Source: Artocarpus heterophyllus (Eukaryota > Streptophyta > Magnoliopsida > Rosales > Moraceae). From it: a stretch of 64,000 nt of DNA. The first letter of the stretch is position 1. Each line of letters starts with the position of its first letter. The position numbers were made by a program, and so were the translations under genes. Shown here one piece after another: positions 24,139 through 34,486 of the stretch. The stretch lies in assembly GCA_025403435.1 (NCBI GenBank), contig CM046345.1, positions 16,286,160-16,350,159 of the forward strand. The letters are read 5' to 3'. The notes beneath the pieces were generated by a model that had not been told where the DNA came from, searched no databases, and was given only the letters and a program-made list of their open reading frames with translations.

Positions 24139-25070
24139 ACTAATAGTAGTAGTAGTAGTAACTTCTTTCTCTTATATTTTTTTTTCCTATCCTTTTCCTC
24201 TACCCAATAGTGTAAAACTTGTTAAAGTATTTTAAATTTACCACTACATTAGGGCCGTCAATTTTAAACATGGCACGATTACACGATACGAAAACAACAC
24301 GAGATAAACGAGTTTGGACCGTACGTTTATTAATTGGGCCATAAATGAGTTGGCACAAATAACACGAAAATAAACAGGTTAGATTCGCGCAAACATGTCT
24401 AATGCGTCTTAACACGTTTAATTAAACGGGTCGTAAATGTGTCGACACGGCATGACACGACGTGCTCGTTTATAATACATTTAAACTTAAAAATAAAAAT
24501 ATTTAAAATATTTGTAGTAGATTTGTATTAATTAGATATTGTGTTTTTGTTAATTTTCTTTATTGGTTTTTTAAAAACATTTTAATTTTTAGTTAACTGG
24601 GTCATAAACGTGCCATATGCTTGTTGTTATCGTGTCAACCCGTCACGGCCTGCTTAGCAATCCTGTTAATCGTGTCGTGCCATGTTACGCGTGCCATTAG
24701 CGGGTTGTGTTCGTGTTTGTATTTCTGGTATATTTATTAATCGTGTTGTGTTCGTGTTCGGCCTAAACGTGTTATGCTGTAAACGTGTCGACACAAACAT
24801 GATACAAACACGTTTATTGCCAGCCCTACACTACACCTATTAGATCCTCGTTAGTTATGATGAGTTCATATCAATTTAAAGGAGATATTTATGTTGTTGG
24901 TGCTGGTAGTAGTAGTAACTTCTTTCTCTTATACCTTTTTTTTTTTCCCTATCCTTTTCCTCTATCCGATACTGTTAAACTTGTTAAAGTATTTTACATC
25001 TGCCACTACACCTAGTAGATCCTCGTCAGTGATGACATGTTCATATTAATTTAAAGGAGATATTTATGTT
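24139..25070. repeat. Tandem duplication of about 175 bp, first copy split by a hAT element
   Basis: Copy A is 24139-24249 plus 24829-24897; copy B is about 24905-25070. Both run GTAGTAGTAGTAACTTC, a T-rich stretch, CTTGTTAAAGTATTTTA, CCACTACA, TAGATCCTCGT and GGAGATATTTATGTTGT. Copy B lacks the insertion and shows the original target site. Confidence 0.9.
24250..24828. mobile_element. Non-autonomous hAT-type element, 579 bp
   Basis: The ends are TAGGGCCGTCAA and, reverse complemented, TAGGGCTGGCAA, typical of plant hAT non-autonomous elements. The flanking 8-mers are CACTACAT (24242-24249) and CACTACAC (24829-24836), an 8-bp target duplication with one change. The interior is dense in ACACG/CGTGT subterminal motifs, the kind of repeat bound by hAT transposases. 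No transposase is encoded. Confidence 0.92.
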
Positions 25071-25246
25071 GTATGCTACTTTTTTTTGGTGTGGATTGAT
25101 GTGTACCACATCTAAAAAAACTATTTAATTGAATGTCAGAAATATAGAAGGCAATCAAATTGAAAAGAATAATATACTCTTAATTTTATATTAGGGTTTC
25201 TTTCTCCCCTACACTTTCCCCTCTCTTCCTTCTCTCTTCCTCTAGC

Positions 25247-25250
<4 letters not shown>

Positions 25251-25280
<30 letters not shown>
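25251..25280 (+). repeat. (TC)15 microsatellite
   Basis: Perfect dinucleotide run at the start of the GC-richer patch. Confidence 0.95.
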
Positions 25281-25282
<2 letters not shown>

Positions 25283-28038
25283 GGACGGCAATAGTGAGTC
25301 GTCACCTAGTCTCCTCTGGCAAGCCCCATTCTGCTACGACCACTGCATGAAATCTTCTCCACCCACCTACGGTGACACGGGGAGGTCATATACCAATGTT
25401 ATGATCAAAATTTATGAATAAAGTTTGACATCGTTGTCAGTGAACTTGCGCGAGAGGAAATTCAGATTTTGAAGTTGGCATCTCCCTACATAGTTGCACA
25501 TAAGAGATCGTAGGCGATCTTCATGCGAGGGGAGATTTGCTCACACTACGGTAGTCGCATGAAGGAGATCAACGATCTCCCCTCATATGGCGTATATATC
25601 GTTGATGAGGTCTTAGTGTGACCTCCATTATAGATCTGTTTGTCTCTCCCTCGAGCCTCCTTCATGCAACTCCGACTTTCGTGAGTTCTCTCCTTTGGCG
25701 CCAACACCGGCCATGGTCAGAGAAATTCGCCCCTCTGACACTTTTTGTGGTTTTTCTTTACTTATTTTGTGAAATGATTGTATTTTGTGGGTTGTGGTGT
25801 ATTTTTTACTTGATGGATTTTTGTGGGTTTTTTTTTTTTTAAGTATTCTGACGATGGTGATAGTCAGATGCAAGTATCAAGGTTGAATACTGGTTGGTAT
25901 CTTTATTAGATACCAATGTCATAATGGTTGTAGGTCGGATGCGGGATATCGACTATTAACCATGATGGATGTTGGATACCAGATACCGGTTGGTGACTAT
26001 GACAGATATTGGGTGGTACCTTAAGGGTATATATGGTAATATCAAATGTAGTATGATGATGTGGTGCAATATTCTCTGCAATTATTTTTTAGTGGCATCA
26101 TTATTTTTATTCTCAATTAATTAATTTTCTCATTCTTCTCCTTTTTATGTGGCATATATGTAAAAAGCCCAATTTAAAGACTAGAGTCGTAAACATAGGA
26201 TACCTAACAAGACCCATGCAAGCCGTGAAAGAAAAAAAGTTGGGTAGAGCCAGACAACCAAAGAGAAAAATAGTGTCCAACTTGATGGGCTTTTATATGA
26301 GTTACGTGGAGCTGTATGTTTTACATTAAAATAATATTGAAAGAAATTTAATAATATATGGGTTTGTTTGAGCTAAGCATAGGTCTTCGCTCCATGCAAT
26401 ATTATGCTCGACTCAATTTGGATGCTTGAGGAAGGGGAGTTTTACAAATACACTATTTTTTTAGACTGTAGATTGAAATGTCATATAGAAAAAAAAAACT
26501 CTTTAAAAATATGCAACAAATTACTTTTTTTTTTGGACGATTTTATGTTTGTATTGATTTTTGTGAATGATATATAGTGTAAGTTTTTTTTACAAGTGGC
26601 AAAGGTCAATCCATTGTTCAATAAGGTGGCATGACATTGTTCATAAATATATCTCTTAAGGAAGACACACCAAGCAAAACATATGGGTAATGGACCAAAC
26701 TGTTTGGCCCAATCCTTTTTTAACACCTTAAAAGACTATTTAAAAAAAAAATTGAACAGATGAGTCATTCACGATTCACCTTTGAAGAAATATAAGAACA
26801 TATTTTACAACAATAAAAAATGTTACTTTTTTTAAATTAATTGTAGTAAATGATAGAATTTTAAAATATTTATAGTTAATTTTAAATTTATGGTAAAAAT
26901 ACTTTATTTACCCCTTTGTTTATAGGGCGAATAATTTATTATTTGCATCATAAATTCATTTGTTGTGCAAATAATGAATTTGCCTTTTTGTTTACAATAT
27001 AAATATTTCTTTTTTATATCATAAATAAGTTATTTACATTGTAAATTTGGCATTTTCAACAAATATTTTAAAACCTATTATTTATTTTAAAAAATTTTAA
27101 AAATTTGACATTTTTCTCATTCTCCCCATATTTTATGCAAGCTAATTGTTTACTTTTACTTTTACTTTTATATTGTTATTAAACTTATCTTATAATTTAA
27201 AAACATCATATGAAAGAATACCAGGTCTAGACCAAAAAAAAAAAAGAGATGAGTGAGTGAGAGAAATAGGCTGGATGGTGCACCAGACCTTGGGTCACCA
27301 AATTTCTATAAGTTGTATTCCGACAATTACAACAACTTAATTACAAAAAACGAATTCAGATATAGGATCGAATCATACCTCTTGCCATTGACGTGATTTT
27401 GGGCCGACTCTGACAAGATTTTCAAAACATTGTGTTTTGGAATTTTCTGAACATTCACAACTCTCACTAGATGGTGTAGTAATTTTAAAAATGATTGCAT
27501 GCTTAGGGACCCAAATGGATGACTTTAATATACAACTGTGATCATCAAAACTGTTAACGGTAGTTTTTGCCTAGAAAAAAGGCAAGGGTAGTTATGTGTA
27601 GTTGATGGCGGTTATTGTTCAGTTTTGAATGTTCCACGTGAGCCAATCAAGAATCTAACAATTTCATATAGGATCTCACCTTCAAATGTTGAGTTTAGGA
27701 AGGGGTTCATGCCAACCCATAAAGGAGGAGGGTTGTCAAATCAAATTTGAGGTAGGGATGTGGTCATGATCTTTGACCATGAAGCAATTTCAAGTGTGTC
27801 AATCTTTGTCTCGAGTTACTCTTGGAAGGCTTTGATATGGAGGAGTGGAGCCATGTTGTAGTTCATGCGTTGGCCGTCTTCGTTGTCGTTGATGCGTCAA
27901 CCACTAACTACTTATCTTGTTTTCTTTCATTGTTATTGAGGAGCCTCATTCTTCTTGGTGTTTTGACGTTCATGTTTGTTCATTTTCGTATCTTTAATAA
28001 CGGTTGTTCTACCTTGATAGTTTGTGTTAGTTTGGTTG

Positions 28039-28080
28039 ATATATATATATATATATATGTGTATATATATATATATATAT
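28039..28080. repeat. (AT)n microsatellite
   Basis: AT run interrupted once by GTGT. Confidence 0.95.
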
Positions 28081-28340
28081 TTATTTGCAAGATCTATTCC
28101 TTTGCATATTTTGTATGGCCTGAGAACTTTACGTTTTTCGACAGATTGATTGGTATTTTCAATTAATTGTAGAGGATCTATTGAAGAGGTATGTGTGTGC
28201 TTGATCTTTTATTTGCCGACGTGTTTTACCTTTGTAGAACTAGATATATATTATTTTCCCTGAGCTTTAATTAAGTTTATTACTGAAATTGATTGTGTGT
28301 CGGTATCTTTCATATTGATGTTTGTATTGTCTTTTATACC

Positions 28341-28478
28341 TTGGCTTGTTTGGAACATCATATTATATTGTGTTGTATTATATTGCATTGTATTTTCTAT
28401 ATGTATTACAATATAATATAATGTCATGCAATACAATATAATACAATACAATACAATACGATTTACCAAATACGCTCC
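28341..28478. mobile_element. Small foldback MITE built of TTGTA/TACAA repeats, copy 1
   Basis: The element is a near-complete hairpin. The left half is made of ATTGTATT-type units and the right half of AATACAAT-type units, with ends GGCTTGTTTGGAAC and, reverse complemented, GGAGCGTATTTGG. A second copy lies at 55769-55899. Flanking DNA from 28479 to 29046 is AT-rich with no gene. Confidence 0.8.
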
Positions 28479-29342
28479 AAATATATTCTCTCTTAAAAAA
28501 AATTATACGTCACTTTTTATTAAAATTTCATTGTAAAAAAAAAAACTACCATAAAATTCTTGAAAAATCCTATTTTAACCAAAAAAGCAAAAAAATATTG
28601 AATAGATTTCTATGCATATTCTTCCTGGTTTCTCTCATTGTCATTTACTTTAAATTTGTTCAGACATATGAAAACTTGATAAAAATATGTTTAAGAAAAT
28701 AACAGTTTACAAATTATTTAAATTACTTTTAAGAATAAATAGCAAAACACCAACAAAATTTGCAAAATGTTTAATAAAATTGGTTAGAATTAACTTTTTA
28801 ATTTAAAATACTATAACATGTAAGAGTTTTATGTGTAGTAATTTTTTACTTTTTTTAATAATATATGAAAGCTTTACACTGTTCTTCAACAAAAAAAAAA
28901 GTTGTAATCAACTTTTCCAAACTTCTTTAACAAACAAAGAAGATGCTTTTGATTTTTTTTTTTCCCTCTCCATCTTAAAATAGAATAAGAGTAGTTTAGT
29001 CATTTCAAATGGAACAACTAGAATTTTTTCTGGCAGCCGGCAGAGCCAGGCTGTAACGCCCCCTTACGGACGTCATAGATGTCGTTACATACATTCCTTT
29101 CATACTTTTAATTTAGGATAAACCATTTGAACAAAACTTAATTATTTTGAAAAACATAAAACTTAAGTGGAAACATAATTAAGAATTCATACCTAGGATT
29201 CATGCATAATTTTTTTTTTCCAATATCTAAATCCATCTTTAAAACAATAAATTACTTGATCATAAACATCCTTTGAACATTTTATCAAACCATTGAAAAT
29301 TAATACAATATTTTTGAACAACCTTGGAAAACATACTTACAG

Positions 29343-29533
29343 TTCGGCAGGTCGAACTTGTGGGTTTAGCAGGCCGAATATTTCTAGCAGGTCGAAGGTC
29401 AAACTCCGACAGGCCATTTGAGGCTCTGCAAAAACAGGATTTCAAAATCAACAAGATCGACAGGCCGGTACAGAGTAATCGGCAGGCCGATCAACACTTC
29501 GGCAGGCCGATCAGTAACGATCGGCAGGCCGAC
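29343..29533 (+). repeat. Array of eight TCGGCAGGCCGA quasi-palindromes
   Basis: Eight copies of a 12-bp motif with perfect forms at 29479-29490, 29499-29510 and 29521-29532 and variants beginning near 29344, 29367, 29385, 29406 and 29456, spaced 18-50 bases. The array lies about 290 bp inside the left end of the solo LTR and is far more GC-rich than its surroundings. Confidence 0.9.
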
Positions 29534-31816
29534 CGATGATTAAAAATTAATTTTTAAAATTTCAAACTTCATAATTTAAATGCAGAAGATGAAATACTTA
29601 AAAGAAATAAGATAATAAAAGATAATTCATATATTCTTTAAAAAACTTATCAATAAACATGTTGAAATTATAAAACTTGATTTAATCTTTAAAAAAAAAA
29701 CTTTTTTCTTGGCGTGCTTCCGATTATAATTCATCTTGCTTAACTCACAGGCCTTTCCACGCCCTCCGCCTAGTCCAACACCTTCTTACCCTTATCTGCA
29801 ACATGATATAAAAATTGGATAAGCTAATGCTTAGTAAGTATATTATTATCTCACAACTTAAAATATTTTATGAACATCATCATCGTCGTCGTCATCATCA
29901 TAATGCACTAGGCACATTTTTCATAGAAACATATCTTTCATTACTTTGACCATATTAAAACTTATTTCATTTTATCTTAAGGGCCCAAGTGTTGCACCAT
30001 AATCATCATCGTAGGCGCTCTGTCATGAGAGGAAAAGGGTAGCCAATCCTAAACCAAACATGACATCATAACATACCACAACATTGGTGTGCAACACTTA
30101 GTTAGGTGATACATATATATACATATTTAAACTTTCATGCTTTAAAATACGTCATCATCATACATGCATAACTTTATGAACATCAAAATATTTCATGAGA
30201 AATATAAATGAAACCATCATAAAATCATCATGAACATAATTTCAAACCTTTTATAAAACATATCATGTTGCAGGTGAGAATGTACTTACTTTTCTAGCTA
30301 GCTTACTTAACCTTAATATTGTTGGTGACGACGCCGCGGTCTCGATGTGCTCTTCTTCATAATGTGTTCATGTCATACATCCATTAAAAAGAAAATGGCA
30401 ATTAATATATATTTTCAATGAACTAATCACCACTACATAACATCCATTACTATATATCATCTCACATACATTCATCTCTTGAAACATAGATTATATTATA
30501 TTTCATTTAATATTTAAAAACAAGTCATAATTTCATTACAAAAAAAATCTGCCAATCAACACAAAATAGTGAGCAACTTAAAACTCAGGTTCGTTCATCA
30601 CATTTGACATCACAAAAAAATCTACAAAAATTGAAACATATAATAGACATATAAAACTCTAACATATCCAAAAAATGGCTTCAACAAAAATCGAAGTAGG
30701 TCAAAATACACATTTGAAATCAGTGGTAAAACTAACCTTTATTAACTTATACAGTGAGCTACATAAGTTCATCATTTTCAAATAATTAAAACATATTAAT
30801 TTAAACTGTTAAATTCTTACTAACAACTTATTAACATACATCACAATACCACCAAATTATCTCAACACCAATAAAATCATTTAATCACACAAAACATCAC
30901 ATAACCAAAAAGTCCAACCATTTTACTGTGAAAGCAGTTTCTAGACCTGGTCTTACAAAAATTTCCATAACACTTAAAATACTCATCAAATCATTACCAA
31001 ACTTTCCAATTCATAACTTTAACATACATATGAACATTCTTGCGAAATTTCGTAGCAAACAAAACACGTTTACCTCTTGAACAAAAATTACATTTTCGAG
31101 CATCATAACCAAACAACATTTTTATTGTGAGGGTAGAGAAAAGAAAATTCATATCTTAATGTAGAAATATTGAAATAACGTGAAACTTGGAGGAATATCA
31201 CATAACACATACATGAATAACATATTAAAAATCCAAAGCAAAAAGGAATTTTGTAGAGGAAGATATAGCAGTCGGATGTCAAGAAGGATTTCATTTCAAA
31301 ATTAAACCGAGAACGAACTCTTACCTCAAAATGATTCTTCTCAAATTTCTTGAATTTACTCCAATGGAATTTCAATATATTTTTCAAATAATAATAGAGG
31401 AATTGAGAGGAAAAAGGAGGAGAAAAACGTGATGAAGAAGAGAGAGGATGAGAAAGAGAAAACGTGAGAGAGAGAGCGAGCGTTTATGTGAAAAAAAAAT
31501 TGAAAATGGCATAAAGAAAGGATGGTCTCCCCCCAACATATCAGAATTTTCTGACTGAGATTAAGGTCAAATCACGTGGAAAGTGGAAAGGATTGAGGGA
31601 GAGTCAACACATTAGCTTCAGTTACCATATTTTGCCCTCTAAAATGAGAAACCATAATCAATTACATTCAATCAATAAAAAGTCAAATGTTTTATTTCCT
31701 TAAATGAGGAAATTAATCCATAAATATGTCAATTAATCACATTAAACCATCCAATCATCGTAATTATCTCAATCACAAATTTGGAGAGACTTTTACTAAC
31801 TGCTCGTCAGCTGTCA

Positions 31817-31920
31817 TCGGTTTGCCGATTCCTCACTGCGGCCTGCCGATTCTCTTAAGTCCGGCATGCCGATGATTTCCATCGGCCTGTCGATGCTTGA
31901 GGGACTATTCGGCCTACCGA
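31817..31920 (-). repeat. Array of five TCGGCCTGCCGA quasi-palindromes, inverted relative to the first
   Basis: Copies at 31817, 31838, 31861, 31882 and 31909 read as the reverse complement of the left-hand array. They lie about 245 bp from the right end of the same solo LTR. Confidence 0.88.
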
Positions 31921-32168
31921 ACTATCCTTACATACAAAAATACATCATAGCATTTAAATCATTAATGAATCATCATAAAACATACAATATAAATAACATA
32001 AACACTAGAGCGCATCATTTCCACGTGATCGTCACATGTCATCATACTTAAATAAAATGGTTAGTGACAATAATATCATGTATCATAACATATATCAATA
32101 AAAATTACTTAACGTTGTCACTAATATAACATTATCCGTTACATAAAATAGGTGAGTGTTACACAGGC

Positions 32169-32411
32169 AGCTGCCGCCTTCTCGACCCACTGCAGAAACA
32201 GTAGGTGTGAACTTTGTTGACCCTATGGACTCTGTCAATCTGCCACGTAACGTCTCGCCGCTGCTATCTTTTCCTCTTAAGTCATTTTGATCCTACGCTC
32301 AAAACCAAGCCTTATGTTTTAGATCCAATGGTCGCAAGTTTCCTTTCGAGTTTTGAAGGCAGTGGTCCCTTGTTGAGAGAGGAAGTTTACGGTGTGTGTT
32401 GAAAACACAAC
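32169..32411. other. GC-richer unique spacer
   Basis: Joined to sequence left of 29047 this gives the pre-insertion locus (GCCAGGCAGCTGCCGCC). No gene is recognised. Confidence 0.4.
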
Positions 32412-32414
32412 TTA

Positions 32415-32592
32415 CCCCTTGTTTGCTTGAGTGGTAGGAACCACAGTTCCCACCATAAACTCAGTTATAAATAGTGTAAAGCTCTCACATGCTACAGTAA
32501 CAATAAAAAAATTTGCTATAGTGTAAAGCTATCACATGCTATAGTAAAAGTGGTTCTAACCAATAGTTCCCACCACCCTTCCAAACACCCTA
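32415..32592. mobile_element. 178-bp MITE, TSD TTA
   Basis: The left end CCCCTTGTTTGCTTG and the reverse complement of the right end TAGGGTGTTTGGAAGG are imperfect inverted repeats flanked by TTA (32412-32414, 32593-32595). The interior holds TAGTGTAAAGCTCTCACATG and a near copy 44 bp later, also present at about 7892. TTA duplication suggests Tourist/PIF-Harbinger. Confidence 0.65.
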
Positions 32593-32656
32593 TTAGTCTT
32601 TCGTCCAGTGTCTGTCATTTTTTAGTCAGTCAAACAGCAGTCAAATCGATTTCGTA

Positions 32657-33183
32657 GGGCCCGTTTGTTTCGAGTATTATTTAGACACAATGGATTTAAA
32701 TTTAGATTCGAGTATCAAGAATCCTTTGAATATGTGTTTGTTTTCTCTAAAATTTAAATTCTTTGAATGTCAATAATCCAAGTTTTAAGAATTCACATCC
32801 TAAACTTTTGATACTCGGATATCTCTACTACAAAAAAATAAAAATTCTCCCTCATATATTTGAGGAAAAAAATCATAACTTCTTTATTTGATATCCAATT
32901 AAAATGATTTTTTTTATTGTGTTCTTAATGAAGAGAGGAATAAATTAATATCCATATTGTATATTTTTTGAATCATTAACATTAAGATTTTATTAAATTT
33001 GTTAATAAATCAAAAATTATTTTTACTATTTCTTCAAACACAAATTTTTATTTTATTCTATACTCATATTAAAACTTAAATACACAACTAAAATAACAAT
33101 TTAAATCATTAACTTAAATCCTAATTTAAATCATATTAACTCAAATTAAATGCCTAATTTGAATCTATTTCCTAAACGGATCC
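32657..33183 (+). mobile_element. MITE copy 2 (0.53 kb), TSD GTA
   Basis: Inverted counterpart of 3514-4057. The ends are GGGCCCGTTTGTTT and, reverse complemented, GGATCCGTTTAGG, flanked by GTA (32654-32656, 33184-33186). It lies just upstream of the probable transcription start of the PI4-kinase gene, so it may contribute to that promoter region. Confidence 0.8.
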
Positions 33184-33199
33184 GTAGTTTTGCCTTGGA

Positions 33200-33442
33200 G
33201 ATCAACTGTCTCTTTTTTTATTTTTTCTCAGACAACACCGTCGAACAGAGACATGCTTGTTTATTAGCGACAGGGACATCGAGGGAGATCGAGAGAGAGA
33301 GAGAGGAATCGGTGGAGGAGAGTCTGACTGGCGATTGGCGGTTCATCGTGACCGTCAAATCTTTCGCATCTCCGATCACGGCCGTTGATCACCGAATGCT
33401 CTGATCTTCTCTCCTGCCTCGGTTCTCTCTGGTCACCGATCA
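33200..33442 (+). promoter_or_regulatory. Probable 5' untranslated first exon of the PI4-kinase gene
   Basis: GC-richer leader-like sequence with a purine run GAGAGAGAGAGAGG, ending at a plausible splice donor GTGAGC (33443). The next acceptor is the tandem site TAGCAG at 34228-34233. The transcription start is not defined; this is inference from composition and splice signals. Confidence 0.45.
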
Positions 33443-34233
33443 GTGAGCTTCTTTTCTAGCTGGTGACTCACTGAAAATTACCTTTTGTATGCATTTGATT
33501 TTCTTGATCCCTTGTTTCTTTCTTCTTCGTTTTTTTTTCCTTTTTTTTTCAAAATTTAATCGTGATTCGGTCTATAGAAAGTTCGTTAAACTCGGAAAAT
33601 TACTAAATTTGTATACTTTTGTTAGTTGTTGCAATGAAAGTGTCCAAAATTTCAAAATTTTCATGTCCAAAACTTCAAAATTTTCAGTATCATATCCCAT
33701 GTATAAATTGATGTTCACTTGAATTTGAGATCATTTGGCCAGCTTTTGTTCTTTTTTCGTTTTCATTTTCAGGAAATTTTCCAATTTAGGAGCTGAAATT
33801 GTGAGGAAGATCATTTTGTTTCAACAAAAATAAAATATTACTTCAAATGAAGGTAAAAATAATAATAAGCGAAATGTCACTTGTAATTAGCAAGTTGTGT
33901 CTCCATCGTATCGATGAAACAATGGGGTAAACAAACATTGCTAAACATTTTTTGCCTTCCAATCTTCCATTATAATTCGTAACAACCTTGTTTGGTAGTT
34001 TTTTCTTTAATATGAAATTGCATCCATGTGATTTTAATGCGGTTTCATAAGAGTTTGGCACGTGATCTATTATCGTTGTGGTTAATGTTGTTTGGTTTCG
34101 AATGATTTGATTTTATTTCATCTTTTATTGCTGGAAGTTAATGCTGTCTAGTTAGAGGTAGTTATGGATCATAATATTTGCTCTAGTGCTTCTTATGCAC
34201 GTAATGACACCTTCTACATCTTTTTGTAGCAGA

Positions 34234-34486
34234 TATAGGCTCTGCTGAATCATGTAACATGGTCACGTCAGCTCCTGAATGAAGCGGGTTTGAAGTGGGT
34301 TTGCATTGTATTTCGTGTCTCCGTTTCTGCTGAGGAAAAACTTACAGGTTATGATTCAACAATGCTAGGTTAGTTGATGATTGGTTGGACTTGCTTTATC
34401 TCTCTCATTCAACTGAGAGAGAGGAAAGTTCTCTGCCCTGCCGTCACCTCTGCGCGACGGTTGGAACCAATAGATTTTCCTCTTCC
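34234..34486 (+). promoter_or_regulatory. PI4-kinase 5' leader with short upstream ORFs
   Basis: If transcribed as one piece, this leader holds several upstream ATGs. One, near 34259, reads MVTSAPE then stop; others near 34278 and 34351 also stop quickly, and a longer one from 34376 overlaps the kinase start in another frame. Such uORFs would be expected to lower translation unless removed by splicing. Confidence 0.4.

Larger units (their letters stand above)
25071..28340. other. AT-rich spacer with a GC-richer patch, no gene recognised
   Basis: The patch 25200-25700 is GC-richer and starts with pyrimidine-rich sequence and a TC microsatellite, resembling a captured gene leader, but it holds no protein I recognise. 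From 25870 to 26030 there are repeated GGTTGGTATC and GATACC words. 26930-27060 is a weak AT palindrome. 27240-27840 is mixed sequence without a frame. Confidence 0.55.
29052..32163. mobile_element. 3.1-kb solo LTR, TSD CAGGC
   Basis: It starts TGTAACGCC and ends GTGTTACA, so the termini are TG...CA within a short inverted repeat TGTAAC/GTTACA, and it is flanked by a perfect 5-bp duplication CAGGC (29047-29051, 32164-32168). There is no internal coding region. Internal phrases such as GGGCCCAAGTGTTGCACCA and TAGTAAGTAT have counterparts in the solo LTR at 50235. The large size and TGTAACGCCCC start suggest a Ty3/gypsy (Tekay/Del-like) LTR; this is inference. Confidence 0.88.

Noticed and set aside
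27822..28166. 114-residue hydrophobic reading frame
   Set aside because: The hydrophobic Tyr/Ile run is the translation of an AT microsatellite; no homologous phrase or codon bias.
29343..29533. Regularly spaced short repeats as a CRISPR-like array
   Set aside because: Units are only 12 bp, degenerate, in a plant nuclear LTR, without cas genes; spacing is irregular.
34385..34486. Possible 34-residue N-terminal extension of the PI4-kinase
   Set aside because: The frame is open but starts with TTG; the first ATG is at 34487 and matches the start expected for the family.
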